Assembly: GCA_009926405.1 (NCBI GenBank)
Contig: RFOZ01000012.1
Location: forward strand, 1-24,481
DNA: 24,481 nucleotides
DNA from: Cytophagia bacterium
Lineage (GTDB): Bacteria; Bacteroidota; Bacteroidia; UBA7662
Reading direction: 5' to 3'
The position numbers and the translations under genes were made by a program. Numbering within the stretch: the stretch's first letter is position 1; each line of letters opens with the position of its first letter. The notes beneath the pieces are model-generated. The model was not told where the DNA came from and made no database searches. It saw nothing but the letters and a program-made list of their open reading frames with translations. Shown here piece after piece: positions 1-7,732 of the stretch.

Positions 1-149
1 GGGCCGGATTCAGAAGGAACAGCGGCCATGGCGTCCCGACCCGCCAGCAAGACCCCAAGCACCAAAACAAGTCCTCTGCCAAGCCATGGACGCATCCAAA
101 GGGACCTCAAGGCGTAACCAAAGCGGGTTAATTGCAAATTTTTCATCAT
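1..149 (-). CDS. 5' part of an exported protein of unknown function (cut by window edge)
   Basis: Reading leftward from two adjacent ATG codons (147-149 and 144-146) there is an open frame of 49 codons that runs off the window start without a stop. The product begins MMKNLQLTRF. It has several basic residues, then a hydrophobic core (LGRGLVLVLGVLLAG) and a likely signal peptidase I site, AMA^AVPSE, at about residues 40-43. A third in-frame ATG at 93-95 would give a shorter signal peptide and is a possible alternative start. The gene diverges from lnt. The mature part is too short to assign a family. The signal peptide is the only evidence, so coding is likely but not certain. Confidence 0.6.
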   Translation of the reverse strand, partial: MMKNLQLTRFGYALRSLWMRPWLGRGLVLVLGVLLAGRDAMAAVPSESG

Positions 150-226
150 AATTACTGCAAATTACAATGATTTAAACCAAACCGAGGTTCTTTGGTTTGG
201 AAAGAACTTCCTCCGTTTTTTGCAGT
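150..226. promoter_or_regulatory. Divergent intergenic region with an inverted repeat upstream of lnt
   Basis: This 77-bp, AT-rich spacer separates the leftward exported-protein gene from lnt and must hold the start signals of both. An 8-bp inverted repeat, AAACCAAA at 174-181 and TTTGGTTT at 191-198, is separated by 9 nt. A second register, CCAAACC at 177-183 and GGTTTGG at 194-200, overlaps it. TGCAAATT occurs twice at the left (about 133-140 and 156-163). I see no exact TAnnTTTG box on either strand. Whether the repeat is an operator or an RNA hairpin cannot be told from sequence alone. Confidence 0.4.
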
Positions 227-1873
227 ATGAATGCGTTGATAGCCCGATGGACTTCGCCCGGTCTTTCTCCTTGGATTTTGGGCGGCTTAGCTGGTCTTGC
301 TTGGTGGCTCTCTTTTCCTCCCAACGATCTTCTTCCCCTGATTTGGGTTGCATTGATTCCTTTGTTGTGGGTGGTGGATCATGCCCGCAGGCCTCTGCCG
401 GTGATTTTTGGTGCTGCTTGTTTGGCTTTTGGTTTGAGTACTTGGTGGGTTTACCGGGCCGCTTTGATTGGTGCGGTGGCCGGGGTCGTGGCCAATGCGG
501 TTTACCTCACCTTGGCCGTTATGTTTTATGCATGGCTCAAAAAAGCAGGCACTTTATCCGAAGGCAAGAGGATTTGGCTCCAATGGTTGGCCTGGGTTAG
601 TCCTTGGCTTGCCATGGAATACGTACATCAACGCATTGATTTGGATTTCCCATGGATGCTACTGGGCCATGCCCCTGCCAACCATCCAATGTGGATTCAG
701 TATTATGAGTGGACTGGCGTGGCCGGTGGATCCCTTTGGATTTTATCGGTTAATTTTTGGCTTTACCAAACCTTGATGCAGAGGCGCCAAGCCAGGTTAT
801 GGGCTGGGCTATGGTTGGTAATTCCGGCGTTGCTTTCATACAGTCTGTACCAAACTAGAAAGGATCGCGGGCCGTCGATTCAAGTATTGGCCGTTCAGCC
901 CAATTTGGATCCTTACAAGGTCAAGTTTGAACCGTCAACATACGCCGATCAAATGCGCATTTTTCTGGCCTGCACGGATTCCCTCCAAGGCAAGGGCTTG
1001 GTGGTTTGGCCCGAAACCGCCTTGCCGGATTATTGGGTTATCGGCGATGGAGCCCCCAGGAATCCCTGGTTGGATACCTTGCAAAAATATGTTATGAAAC
1101 GCCCCGGTTTGGCCTTGATGACCGGAGCCAGCGTGGTCCAATTGCACGGTCAAGGACGCGGTTCCCCCGCCTACACCTTCTACAATTCGGCGCTGGGTCT
1201 GGGGTCCGTAGGTCCTGGGTCCATGGATTCAGGAGGCGCCCAGTATGTCAGCCAACCCCTGGCCTTTTATCACAAATCCAAGCTGGTCATTGGGGTAGAG
1301 AAATTGCCTTATCCCATGTTTTTTAACGCAATTGCGCGATGGATATCGGTGGATTTGGGAGGGATGACCGGACAACTCGGAACCCAAGCGGAGCGTACCC
1401 CCTTGATGATGGGTTGGATTTCCAAACATTCAGTCGCCCAGGGTCACCCCGATCGCATCCCCCTCAAGGTAGCGCCGATGATTTGTTACGAATCGATTTT
1501 TGGGGCGTATTGCGGGGGGTTTGTGAACGAAGGAGCCAACCTATTGGCCGTGATGACCAACGATGGATGGTGGGGGGAAACCGACGGTCATCGCCAACAT
1601 TTGGCCTATGCTCGTTTGCGCTGCATTGAACAACGAAGGTCCATGATTCGCTCAGCTAACACAGGGATTTCCGCCCTCATTAATCAAAGAGGCGAGCTTT
1701 TGGATACCCTGGGATGGGGCCAACGCGGGGTGGTTCAGGGCTTCTTGCGATTGAACCAAGAGCAAACGCTTTATGCAAAGCATGGCGATGTACTGGGTCG
1801 TTTGGCTTGTGTTTTAACAGTTTTGTTTGGGCTCCTTTACGGGGCTCGTTCCCTTATGAAAAATCGTTCTTAA
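227..1873 (+). CDS. lnt: Apolipoprotein N-acyltransferase
   Basis: Lnt transfers an acyl chain from phospholipid to the N-terminal cysteine of lipoproteins in the inner membrane, the last step of lipoprotein maturation. The 548-residue product has hydrophobic helices over the N-terminal third and a final C-terminal helix (about residues 525-545). A nitrilase-like catalytic domain lies between them. The catalytic triad is visible: Glu263 in WPETALPDY, Lys350 in FYHKSKLV, and Cys420 in MICYESIFG. These match Glu267, Lys335 and Cys387 of the E. coli enzyme. The ATG at 227 was chosen because the hydrophobic region follows it directly. A TTG at 197 adds only ten residues and would start inside the upstream inverted repeat. 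It is slightly longer than the E. coli protein (about 510). It is the first gene of a plus-strand run. Confidence 0.93.
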   Translation: MNALIARWTSPGLSPWILGGLAGLAWWLSFPPNDLLPLIWVALIPLLWVVDHARRPLPVIFGAACLAFGLSTWWVYRAALIGAVAGVVANAVYLTLAVMFYAWLKKAGTLSEGKRIWLQWLAWVSPWLAMEYVHQRIDLDFPWMLLGHAPANHPMWIQYYEWTGVAGGSLWILSVNFWLYQTLMQRRQARLWAGLWLVIPALLSYSLYQTRKDRGPSIQVLAVQPNLDPYKVKFEPSTYADQMRIFLACTDSLQGKGLVVWPETALPDYWVIGDGAPRNPWLDTLQKYVMKRPGLALMTGASVVQLHGQGRGSPAYTFYNSALGLGSVGPGSMDSGGAQYVSQPLAFYHKSKLVIGVEKLPYPMFFNAIARWISVDLGGMTGQLGTQAERTPLMMGWISKHSVAQGHPDRIPLKVAPMICYESIFGAYCGGFVNEGANLLAVMTNDGWWGETDGHRQHLAYARLRCIEQRRSMIRSANTGISALINQRGELLDTLGWGQRGVVQGFLRLNQEQTLYAKHGDVLGRLACVLTVLFGLLYGARSLMKNRS

Positions 1874-1883
1874 ATTGCACGAA

Positions 1884-2705
1884 ATGATGGAATATCTCCA
1901 AGGGCGCGAGGCTCAAATTCAGGCAGGCCTTGAAGGTTTGGCAAGGCAATGTGGGGACCTGATGCTTCGCCGGAGCGGGGATTTGCAGGCCGATGAAATA
2001 CGTTTCAAAGACCGCAGGAACCTGGTGACCGAGGTGGACCTGGCATGCGAGGCACTGCTGGTGGAGGGACTAAAGGATCTGGTTCCGGAGGCGGCTTTCC
2101 AAACAGAGGAGGGCCTGGTACCCGGAACCGACCAAGGGCTTCGGTGGGTGGTGGATCCCTTGGATGGTACCACCAATTTTGTCCATGGTTTGCCCATTGT
2201 TTCGGTCAGCATTGCCTTGGTGACCGATCAGCAAGTGGACTTGGGCTTGGTGTACGCTCCTTTTCAGGATGAAATGTTCACCGCCATCCGGGGTGGTGGG
2301 GCTTTTTGCAACGGTCAACCGCTGCAAGTATCCAGGCCAGGGGGGTTGGAAGATGCCTTGTTGGCGACCGGTTTCCCCTTTCAGCGCTTTGATCGCATGC
2401 AGGCTTACATGGAGGTCTTGCAAACATTGATGCGTCAATGCCGGGGCCTCCGTCGGATGGGTTCTGCCGCCATTGACTTGGCTTATGTGGCTGCGGGTCG
2501 CTTTGATGGTTACTTTGAATACAATCTGCAGGCTTGGGATGTGGCTGCTGGATTGCTCCTGGTCCAAGAAGCAGGGGGGAAGGTGGGCAGCGTACGTCCT
2601 CTATACCATCCTTTGGACGGTCGTGAAGTGCTGGCAGCACCCGCTGAACTCTACCCGGCCTTGGAGGCGTTGTTGCGGGCAGCAGATTCGACCCACGGGG
2701 TCTGA
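1884..2705 (+). CDS. suhB: Inositol monophosphatase family protein
   Basis: This is a Mg2+-dependent sugar-phosphate phosphatase of the inositol monophosphatase superfamily, 273 residues and of usual length. The metal-binding signatures are present: EE at 75-76 in FQTEEG, the DPLDGTTNF motif with Asp91 and Asp94, and Asp219 in AWDVAAG near the C terminus. Bacterial members act on inositol-1-phosphate or related substrates, and some have a ribosome or transcription role (SuhB). The sequence does not tell which applies, so the symbol is by family. Two ATGs at 1884 and 1887 are the likely starts. A TTG at 1875 would sit one base after the lnt stop. The spacing suggests co-transcription with lnt. 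Confidence 0.88.
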   Translation: MMEYLQGREAQIQAGLEGLARQCGDLMLRRSGDLQADEIRFKDRRNLVTEVDLACEALLVEGLKDLVPEAAFQTEEGLVPGTDQGLRWVVDPLDGTTNFVHGLPIVSVSIALVTDQQVDLGLVYAPFQDEMFTAIRGGGAFCNGQPLQVSRPGGLEDALLATGFPFQRFDRMQAYMEVLQTLMRQCRGLRRMGSAAIDLAYVAAGRFDGYFEYNLQAWDVAAGLLLVQEAGGKVGSVRPLYHPLDGREVLAAPAELYPALEALLRAADSTHGV

Positions 2706-2721
2706 GAAGGAGTTTTGGACT

Positions 2722-2729
2722 TAGTTTTG
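2722..2729 (+). promoter_or_regulatory. Candidate -7 box (TAGTTTTG) before the M20 dipeptidase
   Basis: The octamer fits the Bacteroidota -7 consensus TAnnTTTG and lies 14 nt before the ATG at 2744, in the 38-nt gap after the phosphatase gene. No TTG at 17-23 nt upstream was found. It may be an internal promoter or chance. Confidence 0.25.
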
Positions 2730-2743
2730 GATTCAAATTGACG

Positions 2744-4123
2744 ATGATGAGCCAAGTAAAGACCTTTATCGAAACCAACCAGCAAAGGCTGTTGGACGAA
2801 TTGTTTGATTTGTTACGAATTCCGTCGGTTTCGGCGAATCCGGATTTTCACGATGATGTCTTTGAAGCCGCCCAATACTTGGCGGAACGTCTGAGTGAAG
2901 CCGGTTTGGACGAGGTCGAAATCTGCCCCACCGATGGTTATCCCATTGTTTACGGCCAAAAAATCATCGACCCTTCCTTGCCAACGGTTTTGGTTTACGG
3001 ACACTACGATGTGCAGCCGGCCGACCCCTACGAACTCTGGCATAGCCCGCCCTTTGAGCCCGAAATTCGGGATGGAAAAATTTATGCAAGAGGTGCCTGC
3101 GATGACAAGGGCCAGGTCTACATGCATGTCAAGGCTTTTGAATACATGATGACCCACCAGGCCTTGGCCTGCAATGTCAAGTTCATGATCGAGGGCGAAG
3201 AAGAAGTGGGTTCCGCTAACCTGGGGACTTTTGTCCGTAACAACCGTTCCAAACTGAGTGCGGATGTGGTGCTGATCTCCGATACGAGCATGATTGCCAA
3301 CGATGTACCCAGTATTGATTCGGGACTGCGGGGGCTTTCGTATGTCGAAGTGGAGGTGACGGGACCCAACCGTGATTTGCATTCCGGGGTTTACGGAGGA
3401 GCGGTTACCAACCCAGTCAATGCGCTTTGCTCGATGATTGCCCGTTTGCACGACGAACAGGGTCGAATCACTATTCCAGGTTTTTACGACGATGTCCAGA
3501 ACCTGAATGAAACCGAAAGAAAGGAATTGAACCGTGCACCCCTGGACGAAAAGGACTACATGCAAGATTTGGGCATCGATGCCCTCCATGGCGAAAAAGG
3601 TTACACGACCTTGGAACGCACCGGTATTCGTCCCACGTTGGATGTGAACGGTATTTGGGGAGGCTATACCGGCGAAGGATCCAAAACCGTGTTGCCATCC
3701 AAGGCCTATGCCAAGATTTCGATGCGTTTGGTTCCTAACCAAAATTCCCACCGTGCCACGGAATTGTTTTCCTCGTATTTCAAAAGCCTGGCCCCGGCCG
3801 GGGTTCGGGTCGAGGTCCGTCCGCATCATGGGGGAGAACCGGTGGTGACCCCAACCGATAGCATCGCTTACCGAGCAGCTTCCCAAGCCATGCAAGACAC
3901 CTTTGGCGTGATGCCTATTCCGACCCGAGGCGGGGGGAGCATTCCTATTGTCGCGCTTTTCGAAAAAGAACTGGGACTCAAATCCGTTTTGATGGGTTTT
4001 GGTCTGGATTCAGACGCCTTGCATTCGCCCAACGAGCATTACGGTGTCTTTAACTACCTGAAAGGCATCGAAACAATACCGGCCTTTTTTCATCATTTTG
4101 CGCGGCTTTCAGCTGAATCCTAA
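2744..4123 (+). CDS. M20 family metallodipeptidase
   Basis: This is a cytosolic zinc dipeptidase of the M20 family (carnosinase/DUG1-like group), predicted to split dipeptides or short peptides. The 459-residue product has the expected metal and catalytic signatures: YGHYDVQPAD (His87, Asp89), the CDDKG segment near residue 120, and EGEEEVGS (about 150-157) with the catalytic Glu. A further Asp lies in SDTSM, the dimerisation/lid domain contains DLHSGVYGG, and a C-terminal metal His lies in LHSPNEHYG. No signal peptide is visible. Two consecutive ATGs (2744, 2747) are candidate starts; a TTG at 2738 is less likely. The 3' end overlaps the following gene by 26 nt. Exact substrate cannot be inferred. 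Confidence 0.9.
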   Translation: MMSQVKTFIETNQQRLLDELFDLLRIPSVSANPDFHDDVFEAAQYLAERLSEAGLDEVEICPTDGYPIVYGQKIIDPSLPTVLVYGHYDVQPADPYELWHSPPFEPEIRDGKIYARGACDDKGQVYMHVKAFEYMMTHQALACNVKFMIEGEEEVGSANLGTFVRNNRSKLSADVVLISDTSMIANDVPSIDSGLRGLSYVEVEVTGPNRDLHSGVYGGAVTNPVNALCSMIARLHDEQGRITIPGFYDDVQNLNETERKELNRAPLDEKDYMQDLGIDALHGEKGYTTLERTGIRPTLDVNGIWGGYTGEGSKTVLPSKAYAKISMRLVPNQNSHRATELFSSYFKSLAPAGVRVEVRPHHGGEPVVTPTDSIAYRAASQAMQDTFGVMPIPTRGGGSIPIVALFEKELGLKSVLMGFGLDSDALHSPNEHYGVFNYLKGIETIPAFFHHFARLSAES

Positions 4124-4556
4124 TCGGTTTTATTCGCCTGTCCATCTTTTCATTGGAGGGGTTATTGTGCTGGTTTGGCTGGGATTGGCCGGTTCGGCCA
4201 GGGCCGAACCAGGCCAAGAATGCCTTCCATCCAGTGATTTTCAGCGGGTCGCTCGTTATTGGCGGGGTTCGAATGCGGATAGCCTTCTGTTCATGGCAGG
4301 AGCCTCGGTTCAATTGGAGTGGGGTGAGCGTCAAGGCACCTACGCCAACAAGGCCGCCTACTCGGTTCTTCGGAATTTTATGAATAAACATCCGTTAAGG
4401 ACGTACCGTACATTGCATGCGCGCTGCGAGGCAGGCGCTGGAACGGCCTACCTTTTGGGTGAATACCGCGACGTAAACGGACAGGTCTTCAAAGTCCGGA
4501 TTTTTTGGGAACTACAAAACAACCAATGGAAAATTTTTCGCATCGTCCTTCGCTGA
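4098..4556 (+). CDS. DUF4783-like exported protein
   Basis: A 152-residue protein with an N-terminal signal peptide (hydrophobic stretch about 16-34, likely cut SARA^EPGQ) and a small mixed alpha/beta domain. The pattern of a helix (YWRGSNADSLLFMAG), strand pairs, LRNFMNKHPLRTYRT and a final KVRIFWELQNNQWKIFRI resembles the NTF2-like DUF4783 family of Bacteroidota. As I recall, that family often sits next to nadC, as here. No function is established. There is no ATG near the 5' end. The TTG at 4098 gives a complete signal peptide and is preferred, while a GTG at 4167 would cut the hydrophobic core short. It overlaps the M20 gene by 26 nt and nadC by 31 nt, so the three are probably co-expressed. 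Confidence 0.72.
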   Translation: MRGFQLNPNRFYSPVHLFIGGVIVLVWLGLAGSARAEPGQECLPSSDFQRVARYWRGSNADSLLFMAGASVQLEWGERQGTYANKAAYSVLRNFMNKHPLRTYRTLHARCEAGAGTAYLLGEYRDVNGQVFKVRIFWELQNNQWKIFRIVLR

Positions 4557-5398
4557 GTCCGCATGATTATATCCGCCTCGCTTTAGACGAGGATTTGGGC
4601 AACGGGGACCACACGACCTTAGCCTGTATTCCCGCTGATCAGAAGGGGCAAGCCACCCTTTGGGTGAAGGCAGACGGTGTTTTGGCCGGGTTGGAATACG
4701 CTCGTTGGGTCTTGCATACCGTTGATCCTGAACTAGAAATCCAACTGCATTGTGAAGATGGGCAGGATGTTCAAGCCGGGACTGCCGCAATGGAAGTCCA
4801 AGGCCGTATTGCCTCCATTTTGCAGGCCGAGCGCCTCTTGTTGAATATTATGCAACGCATGAGCGGTATTGCAACGCGGACACGCATTTGGTCCCAGGCC
4901 ATTGCTCATACCGGTTGCCGTTTGCTTGATACCCGCAAAACCACGCCCTTGAACAGGCGCATAGAAAAGGAAGCGGTGCGATGGGGAGGGGGTGTCAACC
5001 ATCGCTTTGGTTTGTACGATGCCATTCTGGTCAAGGACAACCATGTCGATGCCTGCGGTGGAGTCGCGCCTGCTTTGGCCGCGGTTCGTTCTTATTTGGA
5101 GCGTCAGAATTTGGACTTGCCCGTTGTTTTTGAAGTGCGATCCATGGAGGAGCTTCAAAAGTTATGTTATGCTGGCCCCGTTGATCGAATTTTGTTGGAT
5201 AATTTTAGCGTCGAAGCCTTGCGTGAAGCGGTGACCTGGTTGGGTCCCGATACAGCCACCGAAGCCAGCGGTAACATTCGATGGAATAATTTGGTGGCTT
5301 ACGCCGAAACCGGGGTCAACTTTTTGTCTATAGGGGCCTTGACCCATAGTGTTGAGGCCTTGGATCTGAGCCTCAAAATCCGCTCCGTTACGTCCTAG
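4526..5398 (+). CDS. nadC: Nicotinate-nucleotide pyrophosphorylase (quinolinate phosphoribosyltransferase)
   Basis: NadC converts quinolinate and PRPP into nicotinate mononucleotide, CO2 and PPi in de novo NAD synthesis. The 290-residue product has the family's length and motifs in order: LDEDLGNGDHTT near the N terminus, ERLLLNIMQRMSGIAT, the substrate-binding LLDTRKTTP, then RWGGGVNHRFGLYDAILVKD, DRILLDNF and GALTHS near the end. The ATG at 4526 is chosen; a TTG at 4505 would add seven residues. The start lies 31 nt inside the DUF4783-like gene, which suggests translational coupling. The gene converges on purL with a 34-nt gap in which I see no hairpin terminator. Confidence 0.94.
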   Translation: MENFSHRPSLSPHDYIRLALDEDLGNGDHTTLACIPADQKGQATLWVKADGVLAGLEYARWVLHTVDPELEIQLHCEDGQDVQAGTAAMEVQGRIASILQAERLLLNIMQRMSGIATRTRIWSQAIAHTGCRLLDTRKTTPLNRRIEKEAVRWGGGVNHRFGLYDAILVKDNHVDACGGVAPALAAVRSYLERQNLDLPVVFEVRSMEELQKLCYAGPVDRILLDNFSVEALREAVTWLGPDTATEASGNIRWNNLVAYAETGVNFLSIGALTHSVEALDLSLKIRSVTS

Positions 5399-5432
5399 CC
5401 TGGGGCACCCTTTGGTTCGTTGAGCCCTTTGC

Positions 5433-7730
5433 CTAAGCGTTGCTCATGATGCGGCCCAAAGAGTTTTGGTACAAGTCCGCCCAGTGTTCGATGCCAGGGT
5501 ATTCAACCCCATCCAATCGTACAGAGCCGGCCGTTACACGACCCAGGTTACGGTAAGCTAAACCGTTGTTGCTCACGCATTGTTCAAAGGCGTATTGCTC
5601 GCTGGGGTCTACACTAACCAAGACCCTGCTTTGGCCTTCACCAAACCAAAACGCATCACGCCGTATTTCGGTAGGGGACTCAACATCAAAACCCAGACGG
5701 CGGTGCAATGCCCCTTCGAGGAGGGCCAAGAACAATCCGCCGTCGGAGATATCGTGCATGGATAACACCAATTGACGACGGGTTAATTCATGAAGCGAAT
5801 GGTGCAAATTTAGTTCTTCTTGCAAATCCAGTCGGGGACAAGGGCTGTGTTGAACACCACGGTAGGAGTAGAGGTATTGCGATGATCCAAGATCCTCGGT
5901 GATTGGCCCTAGGAGATAGAGGAGATCACCATCTTGCTTGAAATCCAAAGTTTGCTGATGGGTTGGATCCTCCAGGATACCCAGCATACCAATTACGGGC
6001 GATGGCATGACAGGGCCTTCGTACGAAGATTGGTTGTAAAAGCTAACATTCCCACCGGTTACCGGGGTTCCCAAAGCGGTACACGCCTCGCTCATGCCTT
6101 GAATGGCGCCCACAAATTGCCAGTAAACTTCTGGATTATAAGGGTTTCCAAAATTGAGGCAATTGGTAACGGCCATGGGTTTTGCGCCTGAGCAAACAAT
6201 GTTACGAGCGGCTTCGGCGACAGCAATGGCCGTTCCTCGATGGGGATCGGCGTAGACATACCGGGAATTGCAATCCACCGTGAGAGCCAAAGCTTTTTGG
6301 GTATCGCGTACCAAAACAAGGGCCGCATCCGAAGGTTGGCGTGTGCCCATTGAGGCTGTACCAATCGTGTCGTCGTATTGTTGGGTTACCCAACCTTTGG
6401 AACAGAGATTGGGATGGGAGGCCAGGTGTTCCATGATGGGTAACATATCATCGCGATGGGGCCCGGGTACCGGAATGGAGGCCGGGTCAAAGGCCAGGAT
6501 GGCTTCACGATAGGCCGCTTCTTGGTAGGTCCTTTCGTAGACCGGTGCACCACCGCCTAGGACCAGGCTTTCGGCCGGAACGGCAGCCACCAAGCGACCT
6601 TGATCGTAATAACACAAGAGGGGCCCTTCGGTCACTTCGCCAATGCGTTCGCAGGGTAAATCCCACCGTGCAAATACATCGGCAATCTCTTTTTCGTAGC
6701 CCTTGTGGCCGACCACCAACATGCGTTCCTGGGATTCGGACAATAACAATTCCCAGGGCTGCATACGGGCCTGACGGGTTGGGACTTTATCTAAATCAAT
6801 GCGCATACCGCAGGATCCCTTGGCGGACATTTCGGAGGTCGAACAGGCAATGCCTGCAGCCCCCATATCCTGCATGCCCACGACATGACCGGTTTGGATT
6901 AATTCCAACGTCGCTTCGAGCAGCAATTTTTCTTGAAAAGGATCACCAACCTGCACCGATGGCAGGTCTTCGGTTGCATTTTCACCTAAATCTTTCGAGG
7001 CAAACGCAGCGCCGTGAATCCCGTCTTTGCCTGTGCGAGAGCCGACGATAAAGACCGGGTTGCCAGGCCCTTCGGCCAAAGCCTTCACCGTCTGTCCGTG
7101 TTTGACAATGCCGGCGCTCATGGCATTGACCAGGGGATTGATTTGGAAACTGTCGTCAAAAAAGACTTCCCCGCCCACGGTCGGAATCCCAAAGGCATTT
7201 CCGTAATCTCCAATGCCTTTCACAACACCGCGCATGAGCCAGCGGGTTTTGGGGTGGTTTGGGTTCCCAAAGCGCAGGCTGTTTAGTTGGGCAATGGGTC
7301 GGGCTCCCATGGTGAAAATATCCCGGTTGATGCCACCAACACCGGTCGCGGCCCCTTGGTAGGGCTCAATGGCCGAGGGATGATTATGGGATTCGATTTT
7401 GAAAGCACAAGCCAGTCCATCACCGATATCCACCAACCCTGCATTCTCTTCGCCGGCCTTGGCCAACATCCCTTCACCATCCTTGGGGAGGGTTTTGAGC
7501 CATTTGATGGAATTTTTGTACGAACAATGTTCGCTCCACATGACGGAATAGATACTGAGTTCGGTAAAATTGGGAACGCGTCCCAGGATTTCCCGAATGC
7601 GGTCAAATTCTTCGGGTAAAAGACCCAATTGAACGGCGGTTTCAACCGAGGGTTGGGCCAAACCGTCGTTCGGTAAAGCGGTGGCATTCATAGATTGTTG
7701 GGGGTTGGCGGAGGATGTTTGGGGGTCCAT
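5433..7730 (-). CDS. purL: Phosphoribosylformylglycinamidine synthase subunit PurL (small form)
   Basis: PurL is the ATP-dependent synthetase of the fourth step of purine synthesis, turning FGAR into FGAM. At 765 residues it is the small form, which works with separate PurQ (glutaminase) and PurS subunits. Neither is in this window. Motifs in order: SVMWSEHCSYKNS (61-73), KIESHNHPSAIEPYQGA (111-127), GGEVFFDDSF, GDPFQEKLL, QDMGAAG, LSESQERML, then the second half with AEAARNIVCSGA and GGNVSFYN. The ATG at 7730 lies 2 nt after the stop of the upstream gene. An ATG at 7691 is also possible. Compared with B. subtilis PurL, the N terminus carries a poorly conserved extension rich in Ser, Gln and Asn. 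Confidence 0.93.
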   Translation of the reverse strand: MDPQTSSANPQQSMNATALPNDGLAQPSVETAVQLGLLPEEFDRIREILGRVPNFTELSIYSVMWSEHCSYKNSIKWLKTLPKDGEGMLAKAGEENAGLVDIGDGLACAFKIESHNHPSAIEPYQGAATGVGGINRDIFTMGARPIAQLNSLRFGNPNHPKTRWLMRGVVKGIGDYGNAFGIPTVGGEVFFDDSFQINPLVNAMSAGIVKHGQTVKALAEGPGNPVFIVGSRTGKDGIHGAAFASKDLGENATEDLPSVQVGDPFQEKLLLEATLELIQTGHVVGMQDMGAAGIACSTSEMSAKGSCGMRIDLDKVPTRQARMQPWELLLSESQERMLVVGHKGYEKEIADVFARWDLPCERIGEVTEGPLLCYYDQGRLVAAVPAESLVLGGGAPVYERTYQEAAYREAILAFDPASIPVPGPHRDDMLPIMEHLASHPNLCSKGWVTQQYDDTIGTASMGTRQPSDAALVLVRDTQKALALTVDCNSRYVYADPHRGTAIAVAEAARNIVCSGAKPMAVTNCLNFGNPYNPEVYWQFVGAIQGMSEACTALGTPVTGGNVSFYNQSSYEGPVMPSPVIGMLGILEDPTHQQTLDFKQDGDLLYLLGPITEDLGSSQYLYSYRGVQHSPCPRLDLQEELNLHHSLHELTRRQLVLSMHDISDGGLFLALLEGALHRRLGFDVESPTEIRRDAFWFGEGQSRVLVSVDPSEQYAFEQCVSNNGLAYRNLGRVTAGSVRLDGVEYPGIEHWADLYQNSLGRIMSNA

Positions 7731-7732
7731 GC

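Noticed and set aside
2813..3895. A 360-codon open frame antisense to the M20 dipeptidase
   Set aside because: Its codons align exactly with sense codons. It is open only because the sense gene avoids TTA, CTA and TCA, as most genes here do. It has no family motif, while the sense frame has all M20 motifs.
5399..5432. Terminator between nadC and purL
   Set aside because: No GC-rich hairpin with a T run is visible in the 34-nt gap, and the 15-nt gap between lolA and the S46 gene also shows none.
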